Assembly: GCF_022129235.1 (NCBI RefSeq)
Contig: NZ_JADQAI010000002.1
Coordinates: forward strand, 328,873 to 392,872
Length of the DNA: 64,000 nt
Source: Psychrobacter sp. Ps6
GTDB lineage: Bacteria; Pseudomonadota; Gammaproteobacteria; Pseudomonadales; Moraxellaceae
Direction of reading: 5' to 3'
Under the pieces are notes generated by a model. That model did no database searches. It was not told the DNA's origin and worked only from the letters and a program-made list of their open reading frames with translations. Made by a program: the position numbers and the translations under genes. Position 1 is the stretch's first letter, and each line of letters opens with the position of its first letter. Of the stretch, positions 9,930 to 19,114 are shown piece by piece.

Positions 9930-11060
9930 ATGAGTGTTTTTATGTGCAAAACAAACGAGCAGTCGACAACGCAGGATGTACGCCATGACTATGAGCGTCT
10001 CGCACGCCGTGCCAATCTGCGCTATGTGAGTGACGACGAACCAGGTTATGAGCGTAGACGTTGGGGCCGCGGCTTTACCTATCGCGATGCCACGGGCAAG
10101 ACAGTCAAAGACAAAGCATTGCGTCAGCGTTTTGACGCATTAGTGATACCGCCCATGTGGTCGGAGGTGTGGATATGCCAAGACGAAAAAGGCCATTTGC
10201 AATCGACAGGACGCGACGAAAAATCTCGTAAGCAGTACTTGTATCATCCCTCGTGGAATAATATTCGTGACCAAGCCAAGTTTGATGCAATGATAGGCTT
10301 TGCAGAGGCGCTGCCCAATTTACGCGCGCAGGTCGAGACAGATTTGGAAGCAGAGTCATTGTCACGCACCAATGTACTCGCTGCCGTTGTGAAGTTGCTT
10401 GAAACCACGTTGATTCGTATTGGCAACAGCCGCTATGCCAAGCAAAATAAAAGCTATGGTCTGAGTACGTTACGTAGTAAGCATGTCAGCGAAACGGATA
10501 ATGGACTTGCGTTTGATTTTGTCGGAAAAAGTGCAAAAGAGCATCATATTGAATTGCAGGATGAGCGTTTGATTGACATCGTGCAGGCGTGTTCTGAGCT
10601 GCCGGGCTATCAAATATTTAAATACTTAGATGACAATGGACATAAACAAGTCGTCGACAGTAGCGATATCAACGACTACTTGCGGATGCATACATGTGGC
10701 ACAGACTGCGAAAGTAAATTATATAGTGCGAAAGATTTTCGTACATGGATGGCAAGCGTGCTCGCGGCAAGCTATCTATACGACGAGCTGCAAACGGCGG
10801 CAGGCGCTAGCATACTTGCCAGCGCACCAGAAAGCGCTGAGCGTCAGCAGCTGGTCACCGATATGGTAAAAAGCGTGGCGGCAGAGCTGGGCAATACGCC
10901 AACCGTATGCCGCGCGTCGTACATTCACCCCATCATTATTGAGCGTTTTTTGGCAGGGCAATTTTATGATGATTATAAACAAGCACGCCGCGGTCGTACT
11001 AAAAAATATCAAAGCTGTGAGGAGAAAGCCTTACTAGGTTTCCTCAGTGCTGATCGTTAA
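9930..11060 (+). CDS. DNA topoisomerase IB (bacterial/poxvirus type)
   Basis: Relaxes supercoils by forming a 3'-phosphotyrosyl link, without ATP. The 376-aa protein has the N-terminal domain (WGRGFTYRDATGK, LVIPPMWSEVWIC) and the catalytic domain of the tyrosine-recombinase fold. The active-site set can be read: Arg in RIGNSRYAKQNKSYGLSTLR, the Lys-bearing hairpin near KHVSET, Arg in YSAKDFRTWMAS, and near the C-terminus CRASYIHPIIIE with the nucleophile Tyr and the adjacent His. The start is uncertain: neither the ATG at 9930 nor that at 9942 has a clear ribosome binding site. Bacterial TopIB genes are scattered among gammaproteobacteria and often look laterally acquired; base use here does not stand out. 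Confidence 0.92.
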   Translation: MSVFMCKTNEQSTTQDVRHDYERLARRANLRYVSDDEPGYERRRWGRGFTYRDATGKTVKDKALRQRFDALVIPPMWSEVWICQDEKGHLQSTGRDEKSRKQYLYHPSWNNIRDQAKFDAMIGFAEALPNLRAQVETDLEAESLSRTNVLAAVVKLLETTLIRIGNSRYAKQNKSYGLSTLRSKHVSETDNGLAFDFVGKSAKEHHIELQDERLIDIVQACSELPGYQIFKYLDDNGHKQVVDSSDINDYLRMHTCGTDCESKLYSAKDFRTWMASVLAASYLYDELQTAAGASILASAPESAERQQLVTDMVKSVAAELGNTPTVCRASYIHPIIIERFLAGQFYDDYKQARRGRTKKYQSCEEKALLGFLSADR

Positions 11061-11257
11061 ATATCGCTGCTTTGGAAAGTACTTCGAAAATAACTTAAAC
11101 ATATGATCCTACAAGTTTTTTAAGTCTAATAATGGCTATTTGATGATAAATAGTTATGGGTCATGCTTATTTACATAAAATAAAAATGATACGTTATGTA
11201 TTGAAATAAGTATAAAAATGCGTTACTAATAGAGCATGTTAAATACAAAGATACTAG

Positions 11258-11279
11258 ACGGTCTATAGGATATGACCGT
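11258..11279 (+). promoter_or_regulatory. Operator-like inverted repeat upstream of the acyl-CoA ligase gene
   Basis: ACGGTC-N10-GACCGT, about 48 bp upstream of the ATG at 11328 in an otherwise AT-rich 267-bp gap. It could be a regulator-binding site or a leader hairpin. No regulator gene is adjacent, and the assignment is tentative. Confidence 0.3.
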
Positions 11280-11327
11280 TTTATAATATGAATATCATTT
11301 TATCTGCTATTGCTAAAGGATTAGCTT

Positions 11328-13031
11328 ATGAACACCGCCTCTCAAACTCCTACAATCAGTCACACAGATGCTTCAGCGACACCAAAAAACTATACCGATT
11401 ATTATAATAATTTTGATATGGATACATTGTTGTCAGAAATCTTTGGCGAGCATGTCGACGATCGTTTAAATGCCTATATGGCGTGCTGTGGTCGCCATGT
11501 TCGTGACGGCCGCGCTGATACTGCTGCACTGGTACACGAAGATACGGCAGGCAATGTCACGCGCATGAGCTTTGGTGAGCTTGATAAAGCAAGTGCGCAG
11601 ATTGCCAACTTACTACAGTCGTATGGCGTAAAAGCGGGGGACAAGGTCGCAACCATGCTACCACGTACGCCCGAGCTGCTGACCGTTGTATTGGCGACAT
11701 GGCGCATCGGCGCGGTATATCAGCCGCTGTTTACTGCTTTTGGCTATGACTCAATCAAATATCGCATGGACAAAGCCGATACCAAAGTTGTCTTTACCAA
11801 TGTAGAAAATCGCCACAAGTTTGATGATTTGGCCACGCGAACCAAAATGGTATTGGTCGGCAGTACTGAGGAAGCTCAGACGTGGGGTGACGACCACTAT
11901 CGTCAGTCCATGGAATCACAGGCGCAAACGATAGTACCCGTTATGCTTGATACGGAGGCGCCATTTTTGCAGATGTTTACCTCTGGGACAGTCGGTAAGT
12001 CAAAAGGCGTGAGTGTGCCATTATCAGCCTTACCTGCATTTTACCTCTATATGCGTTATGCCATTGACCTGCGCGCAGACGATCAATATTGGAACATGGC
12101 CGATCCTGGTTGGGCGTATGGCTTATATTATGCCATCACAGGGCCGCTGCTATTAGGTATCACGACTTATTTTAATGAAGCAGGATTTGACGCGACTAAT
12201 ACACGTGACTTTATGGTGCGCCACCAGATTACCAATTTGGCGTCGTCACCAACGGCATTTCGTATGATGAAATCCAGCGGCGTATTTGACAGTGTTAATG
12301 AAGACAATAACGCCAAACTCGCTTTGCGCTGCGCCAACTCGGCAGGAGAGACACTGAACACCGAGGTCGTCAACTGGGTCGAGACTTACCTGGGCTGTCA
12401 GGTAAAAGATCAATACGGGCAAACAGAAACCGGCATGACTTGCTGTGCTCATCATGCGCTAAAACACGAATCGCCAGTCGGCTCGATGGGAATGGCGTTA
12501 CCAGGTCATACGCTCGTGGTACTAGATGATGGTATGAATGTACTACCAGATGGTGAACAAGGGCAGCTCGCAGTCGTGGTCAGTCAGTCACCTGCCTTTT
12601 ATTTCCGAGGTTATAGCTGGAACGAAAAACAAGCCTTTGCAAATGACTACTATCTGACAGGCGATGTGGTTGAGCGTCATAGCGATGGCAGTTACTGGTT
12701 CTCAGGCCGTGATGATGACATCATTATTACCGCAGGCTACCGCGTAGGGCCCACGGATGTCGAAAATACCGTGTTAGAGCACAAAGCAGTCGCAGAGTCT
12801 GCGGCGGTAGGAGTGCCAGATGAAGTGCGTGGACATACGATCAAATCTTATGTGGTATTAAAAGATGGCGTCGAAGGCAGTGAGCAGATTGCCAAAGAAA
12901 TCCAAGAGCTGGTACGCAAACGTCTATCCACTCATGCCTATCCACGTGAGGTCGAGTTTGTGACCGAATTACCAAAAACACCAAGTGGCAAAATTCAACG
13001 CTTCTTGCTGCGTAGTTTATCTGCTGCGTAA
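11328..13031 (+). CDS. AMP-forming acyl-CoA synthetase
   Basis: Activates a carboxylic acid to its CoA thioester through an acyl-adenylate. The 567-aa ANL-superfamily enzyme shows motif A3 (MFTSGTVGKSKGVSVP), A5 (YGQTETGMTC), A7/A8 (YWFSGRDDDIIITAGYR then VGPTDVENTV) and the catalytic C-terminal lysine in TPSGKIQRFLLR. The pattern resembles acetyl/propionyl and medium-chain synthetases more than FadD; the exact substrate is open. AAAGGA precedes the ATG by eight bases. It is followed by the SDR gene 72 bp downstream, which suggests one catabolic unit for a short or branched acid. Confidence 0.85.
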   Translation: MNTASQTPTISHTDASATPKNYTDYYNNFDMDTLLSEIFGEHVDDRLNAYMACCGRHVRDGRADTAALVHEDTAGNVTRMSFGELDKASAQIANLLQSYGVKAGDKVATMLPRTPELLTVVLATWRIGAVYQPLFTAFGYDSIKYRMDKADTKVVFTNVENRHKFDDLATRTKMVLVGSTEEAQTWGDDHYRQSMESQAQTIVPVMLDTEAPFLQMFTSGTVGKSKGVSVPLSALPAFYLYMRYAIDLRADDQYWNMADPGWAYGLYYAITGPLLLGITTYFNEAGFDATNTRDFMVRHQITNLASSPTAFRMMKSSGVFDSVNEDNNAKLALRCANSAGETLNTEVVNWVETYLGCQVKDQYGQTETGMTCCAHHALKHESPVGSMGMALPGHTLVVLDDGMNVLPDGEQGQLAVVVSQSPAFYFRGYSWNEKQAFANDYYLTGDVVERHSDGSYWFSGRDDDIIITAGYRVGPTDVENTVLEHKAVAESAAVGVPDEVRGHTIKSYVVLKDGVEGSEQIAKEIQELVRKRLSTHAYPREVEFVTELPKTPSGKIQRFLLRSLSAA

Positions 13032-13103
13032 CTACCCAATAGAGCGTTTATAGACGATTCATAGAAAACAGCTAATAAAAAGTGAAGATTTAAAGGAATA
13101 ATC

Positions 13104-13895
13104 ATGCAAATTAAAGAAAACAGCTTTTTGGTCACAGGCGGTGCATCAGGTTTGGGAGAGTCAGTAGCTCGTGTGATTGTAGAGCAGGGTGGTAACGTCG
13201 TTATCGCTGATCTAAATGAATCAGCAGGGCAAACACTAGTTGCTGAGCTGGGTGATAGTGCGCGCTTTGTGCGCTGTGACATCACTAACGGCGATGAAGT
13301 GAAATCAGCGGTTGAGATGGCTGAAAACGCTTTCGGCAGCTTACAAGGTTCAATCAACTGTGCGGGTATTGTAGTGGTACAAAAGCTGCTAGATCGTGAT
13401 AACAATCCGGCAGACCTTGAGTCATTTAGCCGCGGAGTCAATATCAATCTGGTCGGTTCATTTAACGTAGCTCGTTTGGTTGCTGCTAGCATTGCCAAGC
13501 GCATAGCGAATGACAATAGTGCAGGCGACCATGTAGAAAAAAATGCAGATCAAGGCATTATTATTAATACAGCCTCTATCGCCGCCTTTGATGGTCAAGT
13601 AGGTCAAGCCAGCTATTCTTCGTCCAAGGCAGGCGTGGTTGGTCTGACCTTGCCACTTGCTCGTGAGCTGGCACGGCATGGCATCCGCGTTATGACTATC
13701 GCACCGGGCGTTTTTGCTACGCCGATGATGGAATCTATCCCAGAAAAAGCCCGCGAACAGTTAGAGGCAGGCGTGCCTTATCCTAAGCGTTTAGGCGCTC
13801 CCAATGAGTTTGCTAAATTGGTCACTCATATCATTGACAATGCTTATCTAAATGGCGAGGTGATCCGCTTAGATGGTGCGATTCGTATGGTATAA
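13104..13895 (+). CDS. SDR oxidoreductase, 3-hydroxyacyl-CoA dehydrogenase type II-like
   Basis: A 263-aa classical short-chain dehydrogenase resembling HSD17B10/type II 3-hydroxyacyl-CoA dehydrogenase. The NAD site is VTGGASGLG with an acidic residue after strand beta2 (VVIADLNE), favouring NAD. NCAG replaces the usual NNAG, as in that subgroup. The catalytic YSSSK is in ASYSSSKAGVVGL, with the upstream Ser in NTASIAAFDGQ. The C-terminal region (TIAPGVFATPMMESIP, PYPKRLGAPNEFA) also fits. AAAGGA is seven bases before the ATG. Beside the acyl-CoA ligase it probably oxidises a 3-hydroxyacyl-CoA such as 2-methyl-3-hydroxybutyryl-CoA. Confidence 0.87.
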   Translation: MQIKENSFLVTGGASGLGESVARVIVEQGGNVVIADLNESAGQTLVAELGDSARFVRCDITNGDEVKSAVEMAENAFGSLQGSINCAGIVVVQKLLDRDNNPADLESFSRGVNINLVGSFNVARLVAASIAKRIANDNSAGDHVEKNADQGIIINTASIAAFDGQVGQASYSSSKAGVVGLTLPLARELARHGIRVMTIAPGVFATPMMESIPEKAREQLEAGVPYPKRLGAPNEFAKLVTHIIDNAYLNGEVIRLDGAIRMV

Positions 13896-14003
13896 CATTT
13901 GAGTCATTCATTCTTTTTGCACAAAACTTATCTAAATAGTCTGACATAGTACTTTGATACATATGATTAATGACGAAAAATTCATTATGAGGATCAAAGC
14001 ACT

Positions 14004-14579
14004 ATGTTATTTTTTTGCAAAAACACACATTCATCTGATAAGTTACGCCCATACAGCTGGCTTATCAGTATTTGCGTTACTGTCGTTATCAGCGCCAGTG
14101 TTATTGCGTATCTCAAAAGCTTCTCAAGCCATCACAAGCCAATACCGTCCTCAATAGTTATTGATAAAATCGTTGTCGATAAATCAGATCGCATTTTACA
14201 GTTAATCAGTCAAAGCACCGTCATCAGGTCGTATCGCATTGCACTAGGCGGCAATCCAGTGGGTCATAAGCAGCAAGAAGGGGATCAGCGTACGCCGACA
14301 GGTATTTATACTTTGGATTATAAAAATGAAAACTCTATTGCGCATCGTTCTATCCATATTAGCTATCCTAATGATGAAGACAAGGTACGAGCGAAGTCAT
14401 TAGGGGTCAATCCGGGCGGCGATATTATGATTCATGGGCAAATGAATGGCTTTGGACATTTGGGCTGGTTGAATCAACAACGCGATTGGACCGATGGTTG
14501 TATCGCAGTTACCAATGATGAGATGGATGAAATTATGGCAGCGGTGATACTTGGTACTCCTATCAAAATTGTGGAGTAG
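14004..14579 (+). CDS. L,D-transpeptidase (YkuD domain), membrane-anchored
   Basis: A 191-aa protein with an N-terminal signal anchor (about 18-38, WLISICVTVVISASVIAYL) and a YkuD catalytic domain. The signature is split over MIHGQMNGFG and WTDGCIAVTNDEMDEI; His of IHG and the Cys of DGCIAV form the active site. The substrate loop is recognisable in GNPVGHKQQEGDQRTPTGIY. Such enzymes cross-link peptidoglycan stems 3-3 or attach lipoproteins in the periplasm. The domain is short, like the ErfK/YafK-type members. The ATG has AGGA ten bases upstream. No partner gene is adjacent. Confidence 0.88.
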   Translation: MLFFCKNTHSSDKLRPYSWLISICVTVVISASVIAYLKSFSSHHKPIPSSIVIDKIVVDKSDRILQLISQSTVIRSYRIALGGNPVGHKQQEGDQRTPTGIYTLDYKNENSIAHRSIHISYPNDEDKVRAKSLGVNPGGDIMIHGQMNGFGHLGWLNQQRDWTDGCIAVTNDEMDEIMAAVILGTPIKIVE

Positions 14580-14706
14580 CATAATCGGATTATGATTTGG
14601 TCTATGGTCAATAAGTGCAGTGCATTGCTCATTACCATATTCAACGGCGATTTCTCTTTAACTTATATCAATAAGATGACGTTTCCTATATCCAAACTTG
14701 CTTTAA

Positions 14707-14744
14707 TTATTATTAATAATTTATTTAAATATTATTAATAATAA
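14707..14744. repeat. A/T-only inverted repeat upstream of the clpB promoter
   Basis: Perfect 14-bp arms made only of A and T (14707-14720 and 14731-14744) around a 10-base loop. It ends 38 bp before the -35 box, where an UP-element or a nucleoid-protein site would act. Function is inferred only from position. Confidence 0.5.
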
Positions 14745-14782
14745 ATATCATTGTCTTAAGTAAGGTTTTATTTGGTAATTGT

Positions 14783-14811
14783 CTTGAAATAGGTGTGTAT
14801 ATACCTTATAT
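14783..14811 (+). promoter_or_regulatory. Sigma-32 (RpoH) heat-shock promoter of clpB
   Basis: CTTGAAA at 14783-14789, a 14-base spacer, and CCTTATAT at 14804-14811. The consensus is CTTGAAA-N(11-16)-CCCCATNT; the -35 box is perfect and the -10 matches six of eight positions. clpB is a standard RpoH target, which supports the call. Confidence 0.78.
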
Positions 14812-14893
14812 AAGTGACAGATAACAGTGGGCACTAAACTAAGAGGGTCCCTAGAAGGCCTACTGATAATACCAATTATAAAAGGATATAAAC

Positions 14894-17491
14894 ATGAGAT
14901 TTGAGAAGTTTACTCAAAAACTGCAATCCGCCATTCAAGAAGCTCAGAGCCTAGCATTAGGTCGCGATCATACGGGTATTGATCCTGTGCATTTGCTTGC
15001 GGTATTGCTACAAGATGAGTCTAATTTATCTATTTGCCAACAAGCAGGTGCTTCTATTCCAGCGCTAAAAAATGGCGTTGCCAAAGCACTAGATAACCAA
15101 GCGACCATTTCGGAGCCGACAGGTGACGTCAACCTAAACCCAAACTCGGTAAAAATCTTGAACTTGGCAGATCGTCAGGCGCAAAAAGAAGGCGATGATT
15201 TTATCGCGACTGAATGGGTCATGTTGGCACTTGCTGAGCAGGGTGAAACCAAAAAGATATTTGAAAGTGCAGGCGTAACGGCTAGCAAACTAAAAGCGGT
15301 GATTGAGCAGCTGCGTGGCGATGATACGGTGAATAACCAAAACGCAGAAGATCAGCGTGATGCACTCAACAAATATACGATCAACCTGACTGAACAAGCG
15401 GAGCTTGGCAAGCTAGATCCAGTGATTGGCCGTGACGAAGAGATTCGCCGTACCATTCAGGTGCTGTCACGCCGTACCAAGAATAACCCTGTGCTCATCG
15501 GTGAGCCGGGTGTCGGTAAGACGGCTATCGTTGAAGGCTTGGCACAAAAAATCATTAATGGTGACGTGCCAGAAGGTCTGCGCCGTAAAGAAGTGTTGTC
15601 GTTAGATTTAGGTGCGCTCATTGCAGGCGCAAAATTCCGCGGTGAGTTCGAAGAGCGTCTCAAAAGCGTATTGAGCGACTTGGCTAAGCAAGAAGGCAAC
15701 GTCATCTTGTTTATTGATGAGCTGCATACCATGGTTGGTGCGGGTAAATCTGAAGGCGCGATGGATGCGGGTAATATGCTAAAACCTGCATTGGCACGCG
15801 GTGAGCTGCATTGTGTCGGTGCAACGACGCTGGACGAGTACCGCAAGTACATCGAAAAAGATGCTGCGCTTGAGCGGCGTTTCCAAAAAGTGTTGGTCGA
15901 TGAGCCAACGGTTGAAGACACCATCGCGATATTACGTGGCCTAAAAGAGCGTTACGAGCTACATCACGGCGTCGACATTCAAGACAGTGCCATTATCGCT
16001 GCTGCGCGTATGAGTCATCGCTACATCACTGATCGTAAGCTACCAGATAAGGCGATTGATTTAATTGATGAAGCGGCCAGTCGTCTGCGCATGGAGATGG
16101 ACAGTAAACCTGAATCATTAGGTAAGCTTGATAGCCGCCTCATTCAGCTAAAAATGCAGCGCGAAGTACTCAAAAACGAAGAGGATGCTGGCGCGCAAGC
16201 CGAGCGTAAAATGCTCGATGCGCAAATAGCAGAGTTAGAAAAAGAGTACGCTGATCTCAACGAGGTTTGGCAGGCAGAGAAAGCACTGGTCAAAGGCAGT
16301 CAACAGCTAAAAGACGAGCTAGATAAGGCCCGTATTGCCTATGACAAAGCCAGCCGCGAAGGCGATTATGAGACCATGAGTAAGCTGCAATACGAAACCA
16401 TTCCGCAGTTAGAACGTCGTATTCATGAGTCTGATTTGGCTGAGCAAAAAGAGCAAACAGGTGAAGGTAACGGTGTCAAACTGCTACGGAACAAAGTCAC
16501 CGACAATGAAATTGCAGAAGTGGTGGCAGCCGCAACTGGTATTCCAGTCAGCAAAATGATGCAAGGCGAGCGTGATAAGATGATCGCAATGGAAGAAAAG
16601 CTCCATGAGCGTGTTATCGGTCAAAACGAAGCGGTCGAATCGGTGGCCAATGCGGTACGTCGTAGCCGTGCAGGATTGTCTGATCCCAATCGTCCTTCAG
16701 GCTCGTTTTTGTTCTTAGGACCTACTGGTGTTGGTAAGACAGAGCTGACCAAATCACTAGCGAACTTCTTGTTTGACTCTAAAGATGCGATCGTACGTAT
16801 CGACATGAGTGAATATATGGAAAAACACAGCGTTAGCCGCTTAGTGGGCGCGCCTCCAGGTTATGTCGGTTATGAAGAAGGCGGTACATTAACGGAAGCG
16901 GTACGCCGTAAGCCATACAGCGTCATATTGTTCGATGAAGTAGAAAAAGCGCATCCTGATGTGTTCAACATCTTGCTGCAAGTATTGGATGATGGTCGCT
17001 TAACCGATTCGCAAGGTCGGGTGGTAGATTTCAAAAATACCGTCATTATTATGACCAGTAACTTGGGTTCGCATAAGATCCAAGAAATGGTTGGCGAGAG
17101 CTACGAGGATATCAAAGCGGAAGTGATGGATTCGGTTGGGCAGCATTTCCGTCCAGAGTTCGTCAACCGTATTGACGAGATTGTGGTCTTCCATCCGCTT
17201 GGTATGTCGCAGATGGCAGGTATTGCTGATATTCAATTGAATCGCTTACGTCAGCGTATCCAAGAGCGTGAGATGGATATTGAGCTATCAGCCGATGCGA
17301 TGAATAAATTGGTTGCCGTCGGTTATGATCCAGTTTATGGCGCTCGTCCTTTGAAGCGTGCCATTCAGCAAGAGATCGAAAACCCATTGTCATTGAAACT
17401 ATTAGCAGGTGATTTTGTCGCTGGTGACATTATCAAAGTCGATGTTGGTGCTGACGACAAGCTAACTTTTGATAAGCTTAGAATGAGCTAA
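14894..17491 (+). CDS. clpB: ATP-dependent disaggregase ClpB
   Basis: Hexameric AAA+ chaperone that, with DnaK, pulls polypeptides out of aggregates after heat stress. The 865-aa product matches the family length. Order of domains: N-domain (1-145; [18 protein letters not shown]), AAA1 with Walker [10 protein letters not shown] (about residue 205) and Walker [10 protein letters not shown], the ClpB-specific coiled-coil middle domain (about 410-530), AAA2 with Walker [10 protein letters not shown] (about 612) and Walker [10 protein letters not shown], and the D2 small domain. The pore loop motif of AAA2 reads [11 protein letters not shown]. There is no IGF-type ClpP-docking loop, as expected for ClpB. 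The ATG has AAAGGA eight bases upstream. Single gene with its own promoter and terminator. Confidence 0.98.
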   Translation: MRFEKFTQKLQSAIQEAQSLALGRDHTGIDPVHLLAVLLQDESNLSICQQAGASIPALKNGVAKALDNQATISEPTGDVNLNPNSVKILNLADRQAQKEGDDFIATEWVMLALAEQGETKKIFESAGVTASKLKAVIEQLRGDDTVNNQNAEDQRDALNKYTINLTEQAELGKLDPVIGRDEEIRRTIQVLSRRTKNNPVLIGEPGVGKTAIVEGLAQKIINGDVPEGLRRKEVLSLDLGALIAGAKFRGEFEERLKSVLSDLAKQEGNVILFIDELHTMVGAGKSEGAMDAGNMLKPALARGELHCVGATTLDEYRKYIEKDAALERRFQKVLVDEPTVEDTIAILRGLKERYELHHGVDIQDSAIIAAARMSHRYITDRKLPDKAIDLIDEAASRLRMEMDSKPESLGKLDSRLIQLKMQREVLKNEEDAGAQAERKMLDAQIAELEKEYADLNEVWQAEKALVKGSQQLKDELDKARIAYDKASREGDYETMSKLQYETIPQLERRIHESDLAEQKEQTGEGNGVKLLRNKVTDNEIAEVVAAATGIPVSKMMQGERDKMIAMEEKLHERVIGQNEAVESVANAVRRSRAGLSDPNRPSGSFLFLGPTGVGKTELTKSLANFLFDSKDAIVRIDMSEYMEKHSVSRLVGAPPGYVGYEEGGTLTEAVRRKPYSVILFDEVEKAHPDVFNILLQVLDDGRLTDSQGRVVDFKNTVIIMTSNLGSHKIQEMVGESYEDIKAEVMDSVGQHFRPEFVNRIDEIVVFHPLGMSQMAGIADIQLNRLRQRIQEREMDIELSADAMNKLVAVGYDPVYGARPLKRAIQQEIENPLSLKLLAGDFVAGDIIKVDVGADDKLTFDKLRMS

Positions 17492-17537
17492 TCACTTTAG
17501 CTTTGACGTCTTTATAACCCAACTGTACGTTTAAAAC

Positions 17538-17574
17538 AAACCCCTCATCTACAATCGTAGGTAAGGGGTTTTTC
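17538..17574 (+). terminator. Rho-independent terminator after clpB
   Basis: Stem AAACCCCT / AGGGGTTT, with an inner CTAC/GTAG pairing, followed by five T. It lies 46 bp past the clpB stop. Confidence 0.85.
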
Positions 17575-17682
17575 GTTTACGGTGGTATTTTACGTTACTG
17601 TTTTTTTACCATTTAAATATCAAGACTATGCTATAAATAAATGGATGACCAAAAATGCCAATCGGATAGAAAGGACAAAACA

Positions 17683-18948
17683 GTGACAACCCCTATTGAA
17701 CGTGTAAGTCTGCCCTTAACATCGCCGTTACTCATTGCGGCTTTATTGTTTAGTACATCAGCTTGCTCCAATCCTGCAACCGTCAATACCAGCAACAACG
17801 TGCCAGAACAGAAAGAGAGCCAAACCTCCAAAGCAGATGTGCAGACAAGTGATGCTCAAGTTAGCGCAGACAAGCCTGAGTTTACAACCAAAGCGGTTGC
17901 AACTTTTGATGAGCCTTGGGCCATGACAGCACTACCCAGTACAGATGGCAAAGCGCCCAAACTACTGGTGACGCAAAAAACAGGGGAGCTGTTCATTGTA
18001 GATACCGCGACGGGTAGCAAAACACAAGTAGCAGGTATTCCTAAAGTGGCCTACGGTGGTCAAGGTGGTTTGGGAGATATTATATTAGCGCCAGATTATG
18101 CGACTTCGAATGCTGTATATATCAGCTACGTAGAAGCAGGAAAGGGAAGTGATAGTAATAAGTTTGGGGCAAAAGTAATCAAAGCGACGCTTGCAGGATT
18201 AGGTACGAATGCGCCCACACTACAGGCCATCACGCCTATTTGGGAGCAATCTCCAAAAGTCACGGGGCAAGGTCACTACAGCCATCGCTTATTGTTTTCA
18301 CCTGACGGACAGTATCTATATATCAGCTCAGGAGAACGCCAGAAAAAAGAACCTGCACAAGATATGAGCATGAATCTAGGTAAGATTATTAGATTGTATG
18401 CTGACGGCTCGGTGCCAAAAGACAATCCATTTGTCAATGATAGCAATGACATTGCCTCTCAGTTTTGGACAATGGGTAATCGCAATGTGCTTGGCATAAG
18501 ATTTGATGAAAGCGGCAGGCTTTGGGCAAACGAGATGGGGCCAAAGGGTGGTGATGAATTTAATCTGATTGAAAAAGGCAAAAACTACGGCTGGCCGATT
18601 GTATCAAATGGTCGTAATTATTCAGGCACACCAATCCCAGATCACGACACTCGCCCTGAGTTTGAAAGGCCTAAAATCACATGGACACCCGTTATTTCAC
18701 CGTCATCACTGAGTCTATATACGGCTGGTAGCCACAATGACTTTCCAGCATTACAAGGCGATTTTTTAATCAGTGGTTTATCATCAAAAGCGCTTATTGT
18801 CGTAAGTGTCGATGAAGATGATAGTGCTACTGAACGATATCGTTATGACATGGGTGAGCGTGTTCGTAGCGTGCTGGCAGTTGATGGACAAGTGTGGGCA
18901 TTGGAAGATGGTGACGGTGGACGATTACTCAGATTATTGCCTAAATAA
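17683..18948 (+). CDS. PQQ-dependent aldose sugar dehydrogenase-like lipoprotein
   Basis: A 421-aa six-bladed beta-propeller of the soluble glucose/sorbosone dehydrogenase family (YliI type), expected to oxidise sugars in the periplasm with PQQ. Landmarks: GGQGGLGDIILAPDY, the catalytic-His region GHYSHRLLFSPDGQYLYIS, NRNVLGIRFDESGRLWANEM followed by GPKGGDEFNLIEKGKNYGWP, which carries PQQ and calcium contacts in relatives. The start is taken as GTG 17683, with AAAGGA seven bases upstream; an upstream ATG at 17641 has no binding site and would spoil the signal sequence. The signal LLIAALLFSTSAC ends in a cysteine, suggesting a lipoprotein, though Thr at -3 is unusual. No pqq synthesis genes are in the window, so the cofactor would come from elsewhere. 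Confidence 0.84.
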   Translation: MTTPIERVSLPLTSPLLIAALLFSTSACSNPATVNTSNNVPEQKESQTSKADVQTSDAQVSADKPEFTTKAVATFDEPWAMTALPSTDGKAPKLLVTQKTGELFIVDTATGSKTQVAGIPKVAYGGQGGLGDIILAPDYATSNAVYISYVEAGKGSDSNKFGAKVIKATLAGLGTNAPTLQAITPIWEQSPKVTGQGHYSHRLLFSPDGQYLYISSGERQKKEPAQDMSMNLGKIIRLYADGSVPKDNPFVNDSNDIASQFWTMGNRNVLGIRFDESGRLWANEMGPKGGDEFNLIEKGKNYGWPIVSNGRNYSGTPIPDHDTRPEFERPKITWTPVISPSSLSLYTAGSHNDFPALQGDFLISGLSSKALIVVSVDEDDSATERYRYDMGERVRSVLAVDGQVWALEDGDGGRLLRLLPK

Positions 18949-19114
18949 CATCATGATAAAGCTGCTTTTCGATCTGTATTTATGTAGACATTTTAAAAAA
19001 ACTATCAATCTTATTAGAATAAGTTAAAGGTTTTATCAAGTTTTATTTTGTAATTGATTGATAGTTAAAGCCTATTTTGTTAAGGTAATATTCCTTAAAT
19101 TTTGAGACTTGCAC

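Larger units (their letters stand above)
14580..14893. other. Intergenic region upstream of clpB
   Basis: No coding sequence seen. It contains an A/T-only inverted repeat (14707-14744) and a sigma-32-like promoter (14783-14811), followed by an 82-base leader to the clpB ATG. Confidence 0.7.

Noticed and set aside
9785..9988. 67-aa open frame before the topoisomerase gene
   Set aside because: Overlaps the start of topoisomerase IB in another frame and shows no protein-like pattern.
13954..14157. 67-aa open frame with hydrophobic stretch
   Set aside because: Lies mostly inside the L,D-transpeptidase gene in another frame; the transpeptidase has the better start and a true signal anchor.
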